From JAKVBK01 sp022447275 (GTDB lineage: Bacteria; Pseudomonadota; Alphaproteobacteria; Rhodobacterales; Rhodobacteraceae): a stretch of 64,000 nt of DNA. The position numbers and the translations under genes were made by a program. The notes beneath the pieces were generated by a model. It did no database searches. It worked only from the letters and a program-made list of their open reading frames with translations, and was not told the origin of the DNA. This document shows positions 43,700-52,803 of the stretch, piece after piece. Location of the stretch: assembly GCA_047125605.1 (NCBI GenBank), contig CP138932.1, positions 1 through 64,000 on the forward strand, read 5' to 3'. Positions within the stretch are counted from its first letter, which is position 1; the number at the start of each line of letters is the position of its first letter.

Positions 43700-44660
43700 A
43701 GCGGGCTTTGAGGATTTTCCTGACTACATCCTAAAAATCACCGAGGAAATCTGGGAGAACCGCGGGCTTGGTCCGTCGATGAAGCGGTATTACCACCCGG
43801 ACGTTATCGTCCGGATGCCAGGGGGCATCTCCACGGGCGAACCTGCCTCCACGGCCGCGACGGTTGCGACCTTGCAGGAATTCCCTGACCGCACCCTGCT
43901 GGGTGAGGATGTGATCTGGTGTGGCACGCCCGAGGCGGGCATGCTGAGTTCCCATCGCATCCTGTCGACGGCCACCCATCTGGGCGATGGCAGTTTTGGG
44001 AGGGCAACCGGCAACAAGCTTGTTCTGCGCGCGATTGCCGATTGCTGGGCGAAAGACAACATGATCGCCGATGAGTGGCTGGTGCGAGACAATGGCGCCA
44101 TCGTGCGCCAACTGGGTGTCAGCCCCGAGGATTGGGCGCGGGCTAAGATTGCCAGCGCCGACCCGCAGAGCCTGCCGCGTCCCTTCACGCCGTCCCAAGA
44201 TGTGGTTGGCCCCTATACGGGGGCGGGTGCACCGGGCGTGGTGGGGGGCACCTATGCGGAGATGCTGACCCGAATCATGGACGCAGATTTCGCGACGATC
44301 CAACGTGACTATGACCGCGCCTGCCACCTGTGTCTGCCCGGTGGGGCGACGGCCCACGGCCGGCCCGCCGCGGATGCGTTCTGGATTGGCCTGCGCGCGG
44401 CCTTCCCCTCGGCGTGCTTTGACGTGCATCACGTGATTGGCCGGGATGCGGATCCGATGATGCCACCCCGGGCTGCGGTGCGCTGGTCGCTGACAGGCAC
44501 CCATGATGGGTGGGGTGCCTTCGGCGCACCCAGTGGGGCACCTGTGCATGTGATGGGGATCTCCCATGCGGAATACGGGCCCCGTGGGCTGCGCCGCGAA
44601 TGGGTACTGTTTGATGAGACTTCGATCTGGATGCAGATATTGCTGCACAAGGGGGGCTGA
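43680..44660 (+). CDS. Second SnoaL/NTF2-like two-domain protein
   Basis: A 326-aa protein starting at 43680 inside the end of lacI, with a GGAAGG site upstream. Two SnoaL-like domains are seen: FPDYILKITEEIWENRGLGP ... YYHPDVIVRMPGG in the first half, and MPPRAAVRWSLTGTHDGWGA in the second. It is homologous in fold, not closely in sequence, to the protein at 40178. Two such proteins in one regulon suggest two related isomerase/hydratase steps or a heteromer (inference). Confidence 0.8.
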   Translation: MTMQGFEAGFEDFPDYILKITEEIWENRGLGPSMKRYYHPDVIVRMPGGISTGEPASTAATVATLQEFPDRTLLGEDVIWCGTPEAGMLSSHRILSTATHLGDGSFGRATGNKLVLRAIADCWAKDNMIADEWLVRDNGAIVRQLGVSPEDWARAKIASADPQSLPRPFTPSQDVVGPYTGAGAPGVVGGTYAEMLTRIMDADFATIQRDYDRACHLCLPGGATAHGRPAADAFWIGLRAAFPSACFDVHHVIGRDADPMMPPRAAVRWSLTGTHDGWGAFGAPSGAPVHVMGISHAEYGPRGLRREWVLFDETSIWMQILLHKGG

Positions 44661-44718
44661 GCCGCAGGCCCTTTCGTGGGGGGCAGTTCAGCAGTACGCC
44701 GAGGCCGGAGCACCAGCG

Positions 44719-45213
44719 CTAATCGGCACCCTCGTTTACCGATGTCGTCAGCTTAATGAGAAGTCCGTTCAGCGTGTCTTTCTCTGCGGCGGACAATCCC
44801 CTCATCAGTTGATGCTGCGTGGCGACGTGACCGGTGATAGCGGCCTCAATTTTTTTCAGCCCTGCGCCCGTCAGTTGAATGAGAAAGCCCCGTTTGTCAT
44901 CGGGGTTTTGAACGCGTTGAACCAGCCCGGCCTTCACCAGTTGGTCCACACGGTTTGTCATGGTGCCAGATGTCACCATCGTCAACTCAAGCAGCGCTCC
45001 GGGAGACAGTCCTTCCGGTTTTCCAGAGCGCCGCAATGTCGCAAGAACATCAAAGCTTGCTGCATTCAAACCATAGGTTTTCCACGTCTTCTCCATCTCG
45101 CTGCGCAGCAACATCGACAGGCGTGACAGACGACCGATGGTTTCCATTGGCCCGACATCGAGTTCGGGGCGCGCGCTGTTCCACTGCGCAATGATGCGGT
45201 CCACATGATCCAT
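44719..45213 (-). CDS. MarR-family transcriptional regulator
   Basis: A 164-aa winged-helix regulator. The recognition part reads GLNAASFDVLATLRRSGKPE ... LLELTMVTSGTMTNRVDQLV, and the wing RVQNPDDKRGFLIQLTGAG. It is divergent from an EamA-type exporter gene, and the 80-base gap holds two inverted repeats ATCTTGA-N2-TCAAGAT. It is expected to repress the exporter and itself, relieved by a small ligand. Confidence 0.93.
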   Translation of the reverse strand: MDHVDRIIAQWNSARPELDVGPMETIGRLSRLSMLLRSEMEKTWKTYGLNAASFDVLATLRRSGKPEGLSPGALLELTMVTSGTMTNRVDQLVKAGLVQRVQNPDDKRGFLIQLTGAGLKKIEAAITGHVATQHQLMRGLSAAEKDTLNGLLIKLTTSVNEGAD

Positions 45214-45236
45214 GAGCAGAGCTTTAGCAGCAATTT

Positions 45237-45278
45237 ATCTTGACATCAAGATTTCCGCGTATATCTCGACGTCAAGAT
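45237..45278 (+). promoter_or_regulatory. Two MarR-type operators between marR and eamA genes
   Basis: Site 1 is ATCTTGACATCAAGAT (45237-45252), a 7-bp inverted repeat with 2-bp spacer. Site 2 is ATCTCGACGTCAAGAT (45263-45278), with one mismatch. Centres are 26 bases apart. They cover the gap between the divergent starts at 45213 and 45294. Confidence 0.85.
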
Positions 45279-45293
45279 AAATTCAGGGCCACC

Positions 45294-46190
45294 ATGAGAC
45301 ACCAAACTGATATTGCCATAACCGCCATCGCGCCGCTGATCTGGGGCAGCACGTACTATGTCACGACAGAGTTTCTGCCAGCGGGATACCCGATCACAAT
45401 GGCTGCGCTGCGGGCGCTGCCTGCTGGTTTGCTGCTGCTGCTTTTTGCCAGACGCCTGCCGCAAGGGGTGTGGTGGCTGCGCGTGATCGTGCTCGGGGCA
45501 CTCAACTTCACACTGTTCTGGACGCTTTTGTTTGTTGCGGCCTACCGGCTTCCGGGTGGGGTAGCGGCCACGGTCGGTGCGGTACAGCCGCTCATTGTTG
45601 TGGTTCTGGCAGCTCTCATCCTGGGGCGTGCTGTCCAGGCCACGTCCATTGCAGCTGCCGCATTGGGTGTTGTTGGTGTTGGCTTTCTCGTTCTGGGCTC
45701 GGGGCATGCGCTGGATGCGCTCGGGCTGCTGGCAGGTCTTGGCGGCGCCCTTTCAATGGCAGCAGGCACAGTCTTGACGCGCAAATGGCAGCCGTCTGTT
45801 TCTTTGCTAACCTTTACGGCGTGGCAACTGACCGCCGGTGGGATGTTGCTCGTGCCACTTGCGATGCTGCTTGAGCCCCCCCTGCCTGTGCTCGCCTTCC
45901 AAAACATCGTTGGCATAATCTATCTCGGCCTCATTGGAGCTGCATTGACCTATGTGCTTTGGTTCAAGGGCATTTCTCGGCTCGATCCTGCAGCCGTCTC
46001 GGCCCTTGGGTTTCTCAGTCCGCTTTCAGCCGTAGTGATCGGGTGGATGGCTCTGGGGCAGGCCCTGACCATCTGGCAAATGACAGGGGCAGCGATTGTC
46101 CTGACCGCGGTCGCCCTCGCCCAACACGGAGGCCGGGACCCCAGTTTCAAATCCAGCGTTCTCACATCAAATGAAAGGATAAACGCATGA
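45294..46190 (+). CDS. EamA/DMT-family transporter
   Basis: A 298-aa membrane protein with two EamA repeats and about ten helices (APLIWGSTYYVTTEFLPAGY in repeat 1; NIVGIIYLGLIGAALTYVLW in repeat 2). It is likely a metabolite exporter of the RhaT/YdcZ-like drug/metabolite transporter superfamily. It is controlled by the divergent MarR gene. It overlaps the following NAD(P)-binding gene by 4 bases (ATGA). Confidence 0.93.
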   Translation: MRHQTDIAITAIAPLIWGSTYYVTTEFLPAGYPITMAALRALPAGLLLLLFARRLPQGVWWLRVIVLGALNFTLFWTLLFVAAYRLPGGVAATVGAVQPLIVVVLAALILGRAVQATSIAAAALGVVGVGFLVLGSGHALDALGLLAGLGGALSMAAGTVLTRKWQPSVSLLTFTAWQLTAGGMLLVPLAMLLEPPLPVLAFQNIVGIIYLGLIGAALTYVLWFKGISRLDPAAVSALGFLSPLSAVVIGWMALGQALTIWQMTGAAIVLTAVALAQHGGRDPSFKSSVLTSNERINA

Positions 46191-46828
46191 ACATCGTTGT
46201 ATTTGGCGCAACAGGGGATGTCGGCTCCCGCGTTGTCAATGAGGCTGTCATGCGCGGGCATACCGTGAAGGCAATCGTCCGAAACGAGGCTGGCCTGTCC
46301 AAATTGCCGCAATCTGTCACGGGGCATATCATGGACGTCAGCAATCCGCTTGATGTTGCCGAAGCACTGTCTGGCACTGATGTTGCAATCAGTTCCCTGC
46401 GTACGCCAAAGGGGCGTGAGGGTGAGGTCGTCGCCCTGACGCGGTCGATCCTGAAAGGGGCAGCGATCGCAGGGCAAAGGGTGATTATTGTCGGGGGCGC
46501 TGCACGCTTAAGACTGCCCAACGGCAGCCCGCACACCGTTTTGTCTGACCCCGATTTTCTACCCGCTGACATTGTGCCAACCGCGAGAGCGTCCTTTGCA
46601 CAGTTCGAACTGTGCGCCAGCACATCCGAGGCGGAGTGGTCCTATGCGAGCCCGTCTGCACTGTTGAAACCGGGTGTCCGCCGGGGAAAGTTCCGACGCG
46701 GGACTGACACCCTTTTGGTTGATGCGCGCGGGAACTCTGAGATTTCGATGGAGGATTTTGCTGTTGCCCTGGTGGATGAAGCCCAGACTGCGCAAGCGCA
46801 ACAGGCCGCATTCACGGTGGGGTATTAG
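46187..46828 (+). CDS. NAD(P)H-binding (NmrA/SDR atypical) protein
   Basis: A 213-aa atypical SDR with the glycine motif VFGATGDVGSRVV at the N-terminus and MEDFAVALVDEAQTAQAQQA at the C-terminus, like YwnB/BLVRB-type NAD(P)H-binding proteins. No classical YxxxK is evident, so it may act as a flavin/quinone-like reductase or redox sensor. It overlaps the EamA gene by 4 bases and shares its MarR-controlled promoter. Confidence 0.88.
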   Translation: MNIVVFGATGDVGSRVVNEAVMRGHTVKAIVRNEAGLSKLPQSVTGHIMDVSNPLDVAEALSGTDVAISSLRTPKGREGEVVALTRSILKGAAIAGQRVIIVGGAARLRLPNGSPHTVLSDPDFLPADIVPTARASFAQFELCASTSEAEWSYASPSALLKPGVRRGKFRRGTDTLLVDARGNSEISMEDFAVALVDEAQTAQAQQAAFTVGY

Positions 46829-47016
46829 GGGGAGGCGCGGCGCCGGAGTAGGCGCCGCGCGAGCCAGCGATTATGTCTACGGCCTCAACTCAAGCCCAAA
46901 GTGGTTTCGTTACGGTTTATGATAAAAAATTCCACTTATGGTAACAAATCATTTGAGACTTGCCGCGCCCTTTGCTACCTCTAGCCCTGACATCTTCGGA
47001 GCGGGAGGAGCGCACC

Positions 47017-48219
<1,203 letters not shown>

Positions 48220-48243
48220 GCCGCAACGACAGGAGGACGCAAG

Positions 48244-49236
48244 ATGTATGCACAGATGGTGAAATCCACGGGGCGCGGGGTCAAATCCCCCGAAGAGATG
48301 ACCCCAGAGGAACGCGCGTTTCAGGCCCGGATCGATGCGGGTGAAAAGATCGAGCCGCGTGACTGGATGCCGGATGGCTACCGCAAAAATCTGATCCGTC
48401 AGATTGGCCAGCATGCCCACTCGGAGATCGTGGGCCAATTGCCCGAGGGCAATTGGATCACGCGCGCGCCCACGCTGGAACGCAAGATGATCCTTTTGGC
48501 CAAGGTCCAGGATGAGGCCGGCCATGGTCTGTATCTCTATGCGGCGGCAGAAACCCTCGGTGTCAGCCGGGATGCGATGACCGAAGACCTGCTGTCCGGA
48601 CGGATGAAATATTCCTCGATCTTCAATTATCCGACGCTGACATGGGCAGATATGGGCGCTGTCGGCTGGTTGGTTGATGGGGCCGCCATCATGAACCAAG
48701 TGCCTTTGCAGCGGACGTCCTATGGCCCCTATGCGCGGGCCATGGTGCGGATTTGCAAGGAGGAGAGTTTTCACCAGCGCCAGGGCTTTGATATCATGAT
48801 GAAGATGGCGCAGGGAAGTCCAGCTCAGAAACGGATGGCGCAGGATGCCTTGAACCGGTTCTGGTACCCGTCCCTGATGATGTTTGGCCCTTCGGATGCA
48901 ACGTCTGTGCACTCGGCCCAATCCATGGCGTGGCGCATCAAGATCAACTCGAATGATGAGTTACGGCAGAAATTCGTCGACCAAACAGTGCCTCAGGCAG
49001 AGTATCTTGGGCTAACGGTGCCCGATGAAGGGTTGGCTTGGAATGCCGAGAAGGGTGGCTATGATTTCACCGAGCCGGATTGGGAGGAGTTCTTTGCCGT
49101 TTTGAAAGGCGATGGCCCGTGCAACGCGGAGCGTCTGCAGGCGCGTCAAAAAGCCTGGGACGACGGCGCATGGGTGCGCGAGGGCCTGCTGGCCCATGGT
49201 CGCAAACGTCGCGCGGCGGGCATTGCAGCCCAATGA
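48244..49236 (+). CDS. paaA: 1,2-phenylacetyl-CoA epoxidase subunit PaaA
   Basis: The catalytic di-iron subunit (330 aa) of the phenylacetyl-CoA epoxidase. Ferritin-like helices carry the iron ligands in QIGQHAHSEIVGQ, KVQDEAGHGLYLYA and CKEESFHQRQGFDIM (E-x-x-H pairs). Length and sequence are full. It converts phenylacetyl-CoA to its 1,2-epoxide with oxygen and electrons from PaaE. A copy of the two-hairpin element separates it from paaB. Confidence 0.97.
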   Translation: MYAQMVKSTGRGVKSPEEMTPEERAFQARIDAGEKIEPRDWMPDGYRKNLIRQIGQHAHSEIVGQLPEGNWITRAPTLERKMILLAKVQDEAGHGLYLYAAAETLGVSRDAMTEDLLSGRMKYSSIFNYPTLTWADMGAVGWLVDGAAIMNQVPLQRTSYGPYARAMVRICKEESFHQRQGFDIMMKMAQGSPAQKRMAQDALNRFWYPSLMMFGPSDATSVHSAQSMAWRIKINSNDELRQKFVDQTVPQAEYLGLTVPDEGLAWNAEKGGYDFTEPDWEEFFAVLKGDGPCNAERLQARQKAWDDGAWVREGLLAHGRKRRAAGIAAQ

Positions 49237-49263
49237 TCGCTTGTTCTTGCGATGCCACTGAGC

Positions 49264-49322
49264 GGGGGCTCCGCCCCGGCGGCTGTGCCGCCTCCCCGGA
49301 GTATTTGTGCCAAGATGATAGA
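49264..49322 (+). repeat. Two-hairpin/GGAGTATTT element between paaA and paaB
   Basis: Hairpin 1 is GGGGC-TCC-GCCCC with flanks (49264-49277). Hairpin 2 is GGCGGC-TGT-GCCGCC (49278-49292). The tail TCCCCGGAGTATTTGTGCCA continues into AGATGATAGAG. It lies inside the paa operon, so it may partly terminate or stabilise the paaA message. Confidence 0.75.
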
Positions 49323-49351
49323 GCGGGTTTGTCCTTTGTGGAGTGTGCCGA

Positions 49352-49636
49352 ATGAGCGATGAATGGCCCTTGTGGGAAGTGTTTGTGCGCGGTCGTCATG
49401 GGTTGAGCCACCGGCATGTGGGGTCTCTGCATGCCCCGGATGCCGAGACAGCAATCCGCAATGGGCGGGATGTTTACACCCGGCGGAATGAAGGGGTGTC
49501 GATCTGGGTGGTTGAAGCGCGCCATATCTCGGCCACGGCGCCCGGCGACAAGGGGCCGCTTTTTGAGCCGTCTGAGGACAAGGTGTACCGGCACCCTTCA
49601 TTCTATGACATTCCCGATGATGTGGGGCAGATGTGA
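49352..49636 (+). CDS. paaB: Phenylacetyl-CoA epoxidase subunit PaaB
   Basis: A 94-aa subunit that stabilises the PaaA-PaaC heteromers. It opens WPLWEVFVRGRHGLSHRHVG and holds RDVYTRRNEGVSIWVV. Start 49352 gives MSDEWPL. Its TGA stop overlaps the paaC ATG. Confidence 0.96.
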   Translation: MSDEWPLWEVFVRGRHGLSHRHVGSLHAPDAETAIRNGRDVYTRRNEGVSIWVVEARHISATAPGDKGPLFEPSEDKVYRHPSFYDIPDDVGQM

Positions 49637-50433
49637 TGGCAGTTTCGGAGCGCAGCATGGTGGGCGGACCGATAGCGGGTGTGGACCCGGTTGCTATTCT
49701 TGCTGGCCGGATGGGCGACACGGCTTTGGTGCTCGGGCACCGGATTTCGGAGTGGTGTGGCCTTGCCCCGGCCCTGGAGGAAGACATCGCGCTTGCCAAT
49801 ACGGCGCTTGATCTGATTGGACAGGCCAAGCTGTGGCTCGACCTGGCTGGCGCCCGCGAGGGGCTTGGCCGGGACGCGGACGGGTTGGCGTATTTGCGGG
49901 ATGCGTGGGATTTTCGAAATCTGCTTCTTGTTGAGCGGCCAAATGGCGATTTCGGCGATACGATCCTGCGCCAGGCCCTTTTTGATGGGTGGCATGTGCA
50001 GCTGCTGGCGGGGTTGCGCGACAGCCGTGATGAGCAAGTCGCGGCCATCGCCGCCAAGGCCTCAAAGGAGGCCGCCTATCATTGGCAACGCTCCCGCGAA
50101 ACTGTGATTGCCCTTGGGGATGGCACAGAAGAAAGCCATGCCCGCATGCAAGCCGCTCTTGTCCGCGCCTGGCCTTTTGTGGGTGAGATGTTTGAGAGCG
50201 ATGAGACGGATGCAGCTTTGTCATCCGCTGGGATCGCCCCTGCGCCAGCCACATTGAGCACCTCCGTCATGGGCGTGTTTGAAGAAATGCTCGCGGAGGC
50301 CACGTTGCGCGCGCCTGAAGTCAGCCGTTGGCAGACCGGGGGGCGTTCTGGCCGGATGCATACGGAACATCTCGGCCATATGCTTAGCACGATGCAGTGG
50401 CTCCAACGGGCCTATCCGGGCTCCGACTGGTAG
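49636..50433 (+). CDS. paaC: Phenylacetyl-CoA epoxidase subunit PaaC
   Basis: A 265-aa structural subunit, paralogue of PaaA with the ferritin-like fold but without a full iron site. It contains LGHRISEWCGLAPALEEDIA and KEAAYHWQRSRETVIALGDG. ATG 49636 overlaps the paaB stop (ATGA form), so translation is coupled. It partners PaaA in the epoxidase complex. Confidence 0.95.
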   Translation: MAVSERSMVGGPIAGVDPVAILAGRMGDTALVLGHRISEWCGLAPALEEDIALANTALDLIGQAKLWLDLAGAREGLGRDADGLAYLRDAWDFRNLLLVERPNGDFGDTILRQALFDGWHVQLLAGLRDSRDEQVAAIAAKASKEAAYHWQRSRETVIALGDGTEESHARMQAALVRAWPFVGEMFESDETDAALSSAGIAPAPATLSTSVMGVFEEMLAEATLRAPEVSRWQTGGRSGRMHTEHLGHMLSTMQWLQRAYPGSDW

Positions 50434-50439
50434 CACGCG

Positions 50440-50895
50440 ATGCAGGTAACCGCACAGCAGATACGCACCTGGCTTGCCGATGTGCCGGACCCGGAAATTC
50501 CAGTGATCTCATTGGTGGAACTTGGGGTTATTCGGGATGTGCGGCAGGTGGATGCACAATGGGAAGTTGATGTCAGCCCGACCTATTCTGGCTGCCCTGC
50601 AACATCCGTGATCGCGCAGACGATCCGCGAGGCTTTGGCGGAGCACGGCGTGTCTGTTGCCGTGAACCAGACGCTGAGCCCCCCCTGGACCACCGACTGG
50701 ATCAGCCAGAGCGGTCGGGAAAAGCTCGAAGCCTATGGCATTGCGCCGCCGCGTGCCGCTGGCGGCCCAGAGCGTTGTCCCCGGTGCCACAGTGCGGATC
50801 TGGAACGTCTGAGCCAGTTTGGCTCGACGCCGTGCAAGGCGCAGTGGCGTTGCCGAGCATGCATTGAACCGTTCGAATATTTCAAATGTCTGTAG
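50440..50895 (+). CDS. paaD: Phenylacetate degradation protein PaaD (iron-sulfur assembly type)
   Basis: A 151-aa MIP18/DUF59-type protein: WLADVPDPEIPVISLVELGV, then TYSGCPATSVIAQTIREAL, and a C-terminal zinc-ribbon like part with CPRCHSADLERLSQFGSTPC and CRACIEPFEYFKC. It is thought to help mature the PaaE iron-sulfur cluster or the epoxidase. It lies between paaC (6 bases) and paaE. Confidence 0.95.
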   Translation: MQVTAQQIRTWLADVPDPEIPVISLVELGVIRDVRQVDAQWEVDVSPTYSGCPATSVIAQTIREALAEHGVSVAVNQTLSPPWTTDWISQSGREKLEAYGIAPPRAAGGPERCPRCHSADLERLSQFGSTPCKAQWRCRACIEPFEYFKCL

Positions 50896-50905
50896 GAGGC
50901 TGCGC

Positions 50906-51967
50906 ATGGCCAAGTTTCAACCGGTAACCGTAACCGGTCTGCGCAAGGTGGCCCGGGATGCGGTTGAGGTGACACTCGCGCCGCAGGCTCCGGACCAATT
51001 CAACTTTGAGCCTGGCCAATATCTGACCTTCTCGAAGATATTCGACGGTGTTGAATTGCGCCGCAGCTATTCGATCTGTTCGGGGCCGGATGAGGCTTTG
51101 TCGGTTGGCGTGCGCGCGGTCGAAGGTGGGGCGTTCTCAAACTTTGTGAATGACGACTTGGAAGTGGGCATGCAGTTGCAGGCCTTGCCGCCGATGGGGC
51201 GATTCACGCTCGGTGCAGCGTCTGGGTGCCGACATATCCTGATGTTTGCGGGGGGCTCCGGGATCACGCCTGTTCTGGGCCTGATCCGGGCGGTATTGCG
51301 CAGTATGGCGGATACCCGGATCACATTGGTTTATGCGAACCGGGCGATTCAGACGATCATGTTCCGCGAGGAGATCGAAGATCTGAAAAACACCTATCTC
51401 CGCAGGCTGTCTGTGATCCACGTTCTAGAGCAGGATGCGCAGGAGGTGGACCTGTTTACCGGGCGCGTCACACAGGAGCGCTGCGCAGCTTTGATTGCCG
51501 CTGGCCTCGTTGATCCGGGGGCAGATCGGGCGTACTTATGTGGCCCCAAGCCCATGATGGAGGGCATTTCAGCCGCCCTTGAGCAGGCCGGAATGCCGCC
51601 TGAGGAAATTTTCTACGAGCTTTTTGCATCAGATCAGCCGGGCCGGGTCACTCTGCCGCCAGCGGCCGCCGCTGCGCAATCGACGGGGCAGGTGGCGTCG
51701 CTGTCCATAACCTTGGATGGGGCAACGCAGGCCGTGCCTCTGCCCCCCGGTGAAAGCTTGCTCGGGGCAGCGTTGCAGGCTGGAATCGATGCGCCTTGGT
51801 CCTGTCGGGCAGGGGTCTGCTCAACCTGTCGGTGCAAGGTGACGTCCGGGGATGTGGAAATGGCCGTCAATCATGCCCTCGAAGATGACGAGGTGGCGCG
51901 TGGTTTCGTGCTGTCCTGCCAAGCCTATCCGGTGTCGGGCACGATAGCGGTGGACTTTGATCACTAA
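50906..51967 (+). CDS. paaE: Phenylacetyl-CoA epoxidase reductase PaaE
   Basis: A 353-aa reductase with N-terminal FAD/NAD(P) ferredoxin-reductase domain (RRSYSICSGPDE, FAGGSGITPVLGLIR, AYLCGPKPMM) and a C-terminal plant-type 2Fe-2S domain (CRAGVCSTCRCKV plus a fourth cysteine in VLSCQAYPV). It passes electrons from NADPH to PaaA. The ATG at 50906 has an AGGAGG site. It ends the operon; no other paa gene follows in the window. Confidence 0.96.
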   Translation: MAKFQPVTVTGLRKVARDAVEVTLAPQAPDQFNFEPGQYLTFSKIFDGVELRRSYSICSGPDEALSVGVRAVEGGAFSNFVNDDLEVGMQLQALPPMGRFTLGAASGCRHILMFAGGSGITPVLGLIRAVLRSMADTRITLVYANRAIQTIMFREEIEDLKNTYLRRLSVIHVLEQDAQEVDLFTGRVTQERCAALIAAGLVDPGADRAYLCGPKPMMEGISAALEQAGMPPEEIFYELFASDQPGRVTLPPAAAAAQSTGQVASLSITLDGATQAVPLPPGESLLGAALQAGIDAPWSCRAGVCSTCRCKVTSGDVEMAVNHALEDDEVARGFVLSCQAYPVSGTIAVDFDH

Positions 51968-52007
51968 GAAGCCTGAGGTTTTGTCTCAGGCGCCCCGTGA
52001 AACCGTA

Positions 52008-52307
52008 TCAGACATTGAAGCCGTCTTGGGCCTCCATGGGGTCGTCTCCCTCACAGCCTGAAAGCCCGTGCTGCGTTTGATGTTGCTCGACAAGAAGCCG
52101 GATCGCCGCGCGATAGCGACTGCCATGTTCGAGCATGTCCAGCACGTGGCTGCCCACATGGGGTGGCAGGCTATAAAGTTCTTCATCCGTGATGATGTCT
52201 GAGCGATCAAAGGCGGTTTGGGGGCGATCTCCTGCGTGCTGTGCGCCAACTGGCAAAGCGACACAAAGGCAGGCAATATGTGCCCAGAGACGGAGTGTTT
52301 GCGCCAT
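52008..52307 (-). CDS. Small exported hypothetical protein
   Basis: A 99-aa protein with a convincing signal peptide (MAQTLRLWAHIACLCVALPV, cleavage about residue 22-23) and a short, polar mature part with an amphipathic helix (LPPHVGSHVLDMLEHGSRYR) and one cysteine. Start 52307 follows an AAAGGTG site. I know no family. It is convergent with paaE. Confidence 0.5.
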   Translation of the reverse strand: MAQTLRLWAHIACLCVALPVGAQHAGDRPQTAFDRSDIITDEELYSLPPHVGSHVLDMLEHGSRYRAAIRLLVEQHQTQHGLSGCEGDDPMEAQDGFNV

Positions 52308-52803
52308 GAATGACACCTTTCGAAGAGCGTGTTGATGCAATCCAATGCTGCGCTTTCTTCGAACGTGGCCGGGATCAGGTCGGGTACCTGATGAATTACG
52401 TCAGAAACTCCAAGTTAGCAAGTTGTCGCACTGTCTCAGGCTTTGGCCTGTGGTCCTGAAATCGGTGCCAGCAACACACGTGGTGCGATCAGGCGGATGT
52501 GGGCGTGTACGAAATTTTTAGGCAAGGCAGGTCGGAAAATTTTTCGTTTTGGACAGAGCCGCTCGCATGTCGTTCGTTTTCGCATGTGCTCGTTGTGTAC
52601 TAAGTGCGCGCGGGCGACTGACCTGCTTTGCTGCAATTGCCCTTCCTAAAATCCGAGGCAAGGCACCGTCCCGCCGATTTTCCTGAGTGAAACCGTTAGA
52701 AACCGGGCTTAATGGCGCTTTGCCAAATGAATCCGTTTGCTTGGCGCAACATAAAGGGTCCATATCAGGGGAAATTTTGACTTTAGTTCGAGGCAACGTG
52801 TCC
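52308..52803. other. Intergenic stretch upstream of the aldehyde dehydrogenase
   Basis: About 496 bases with no gene or RNA I recognise. Composition is more AT-rich than average around 52510-52590. It probably contains the promoter of the dehydrogenase. Confidence 0.5.
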
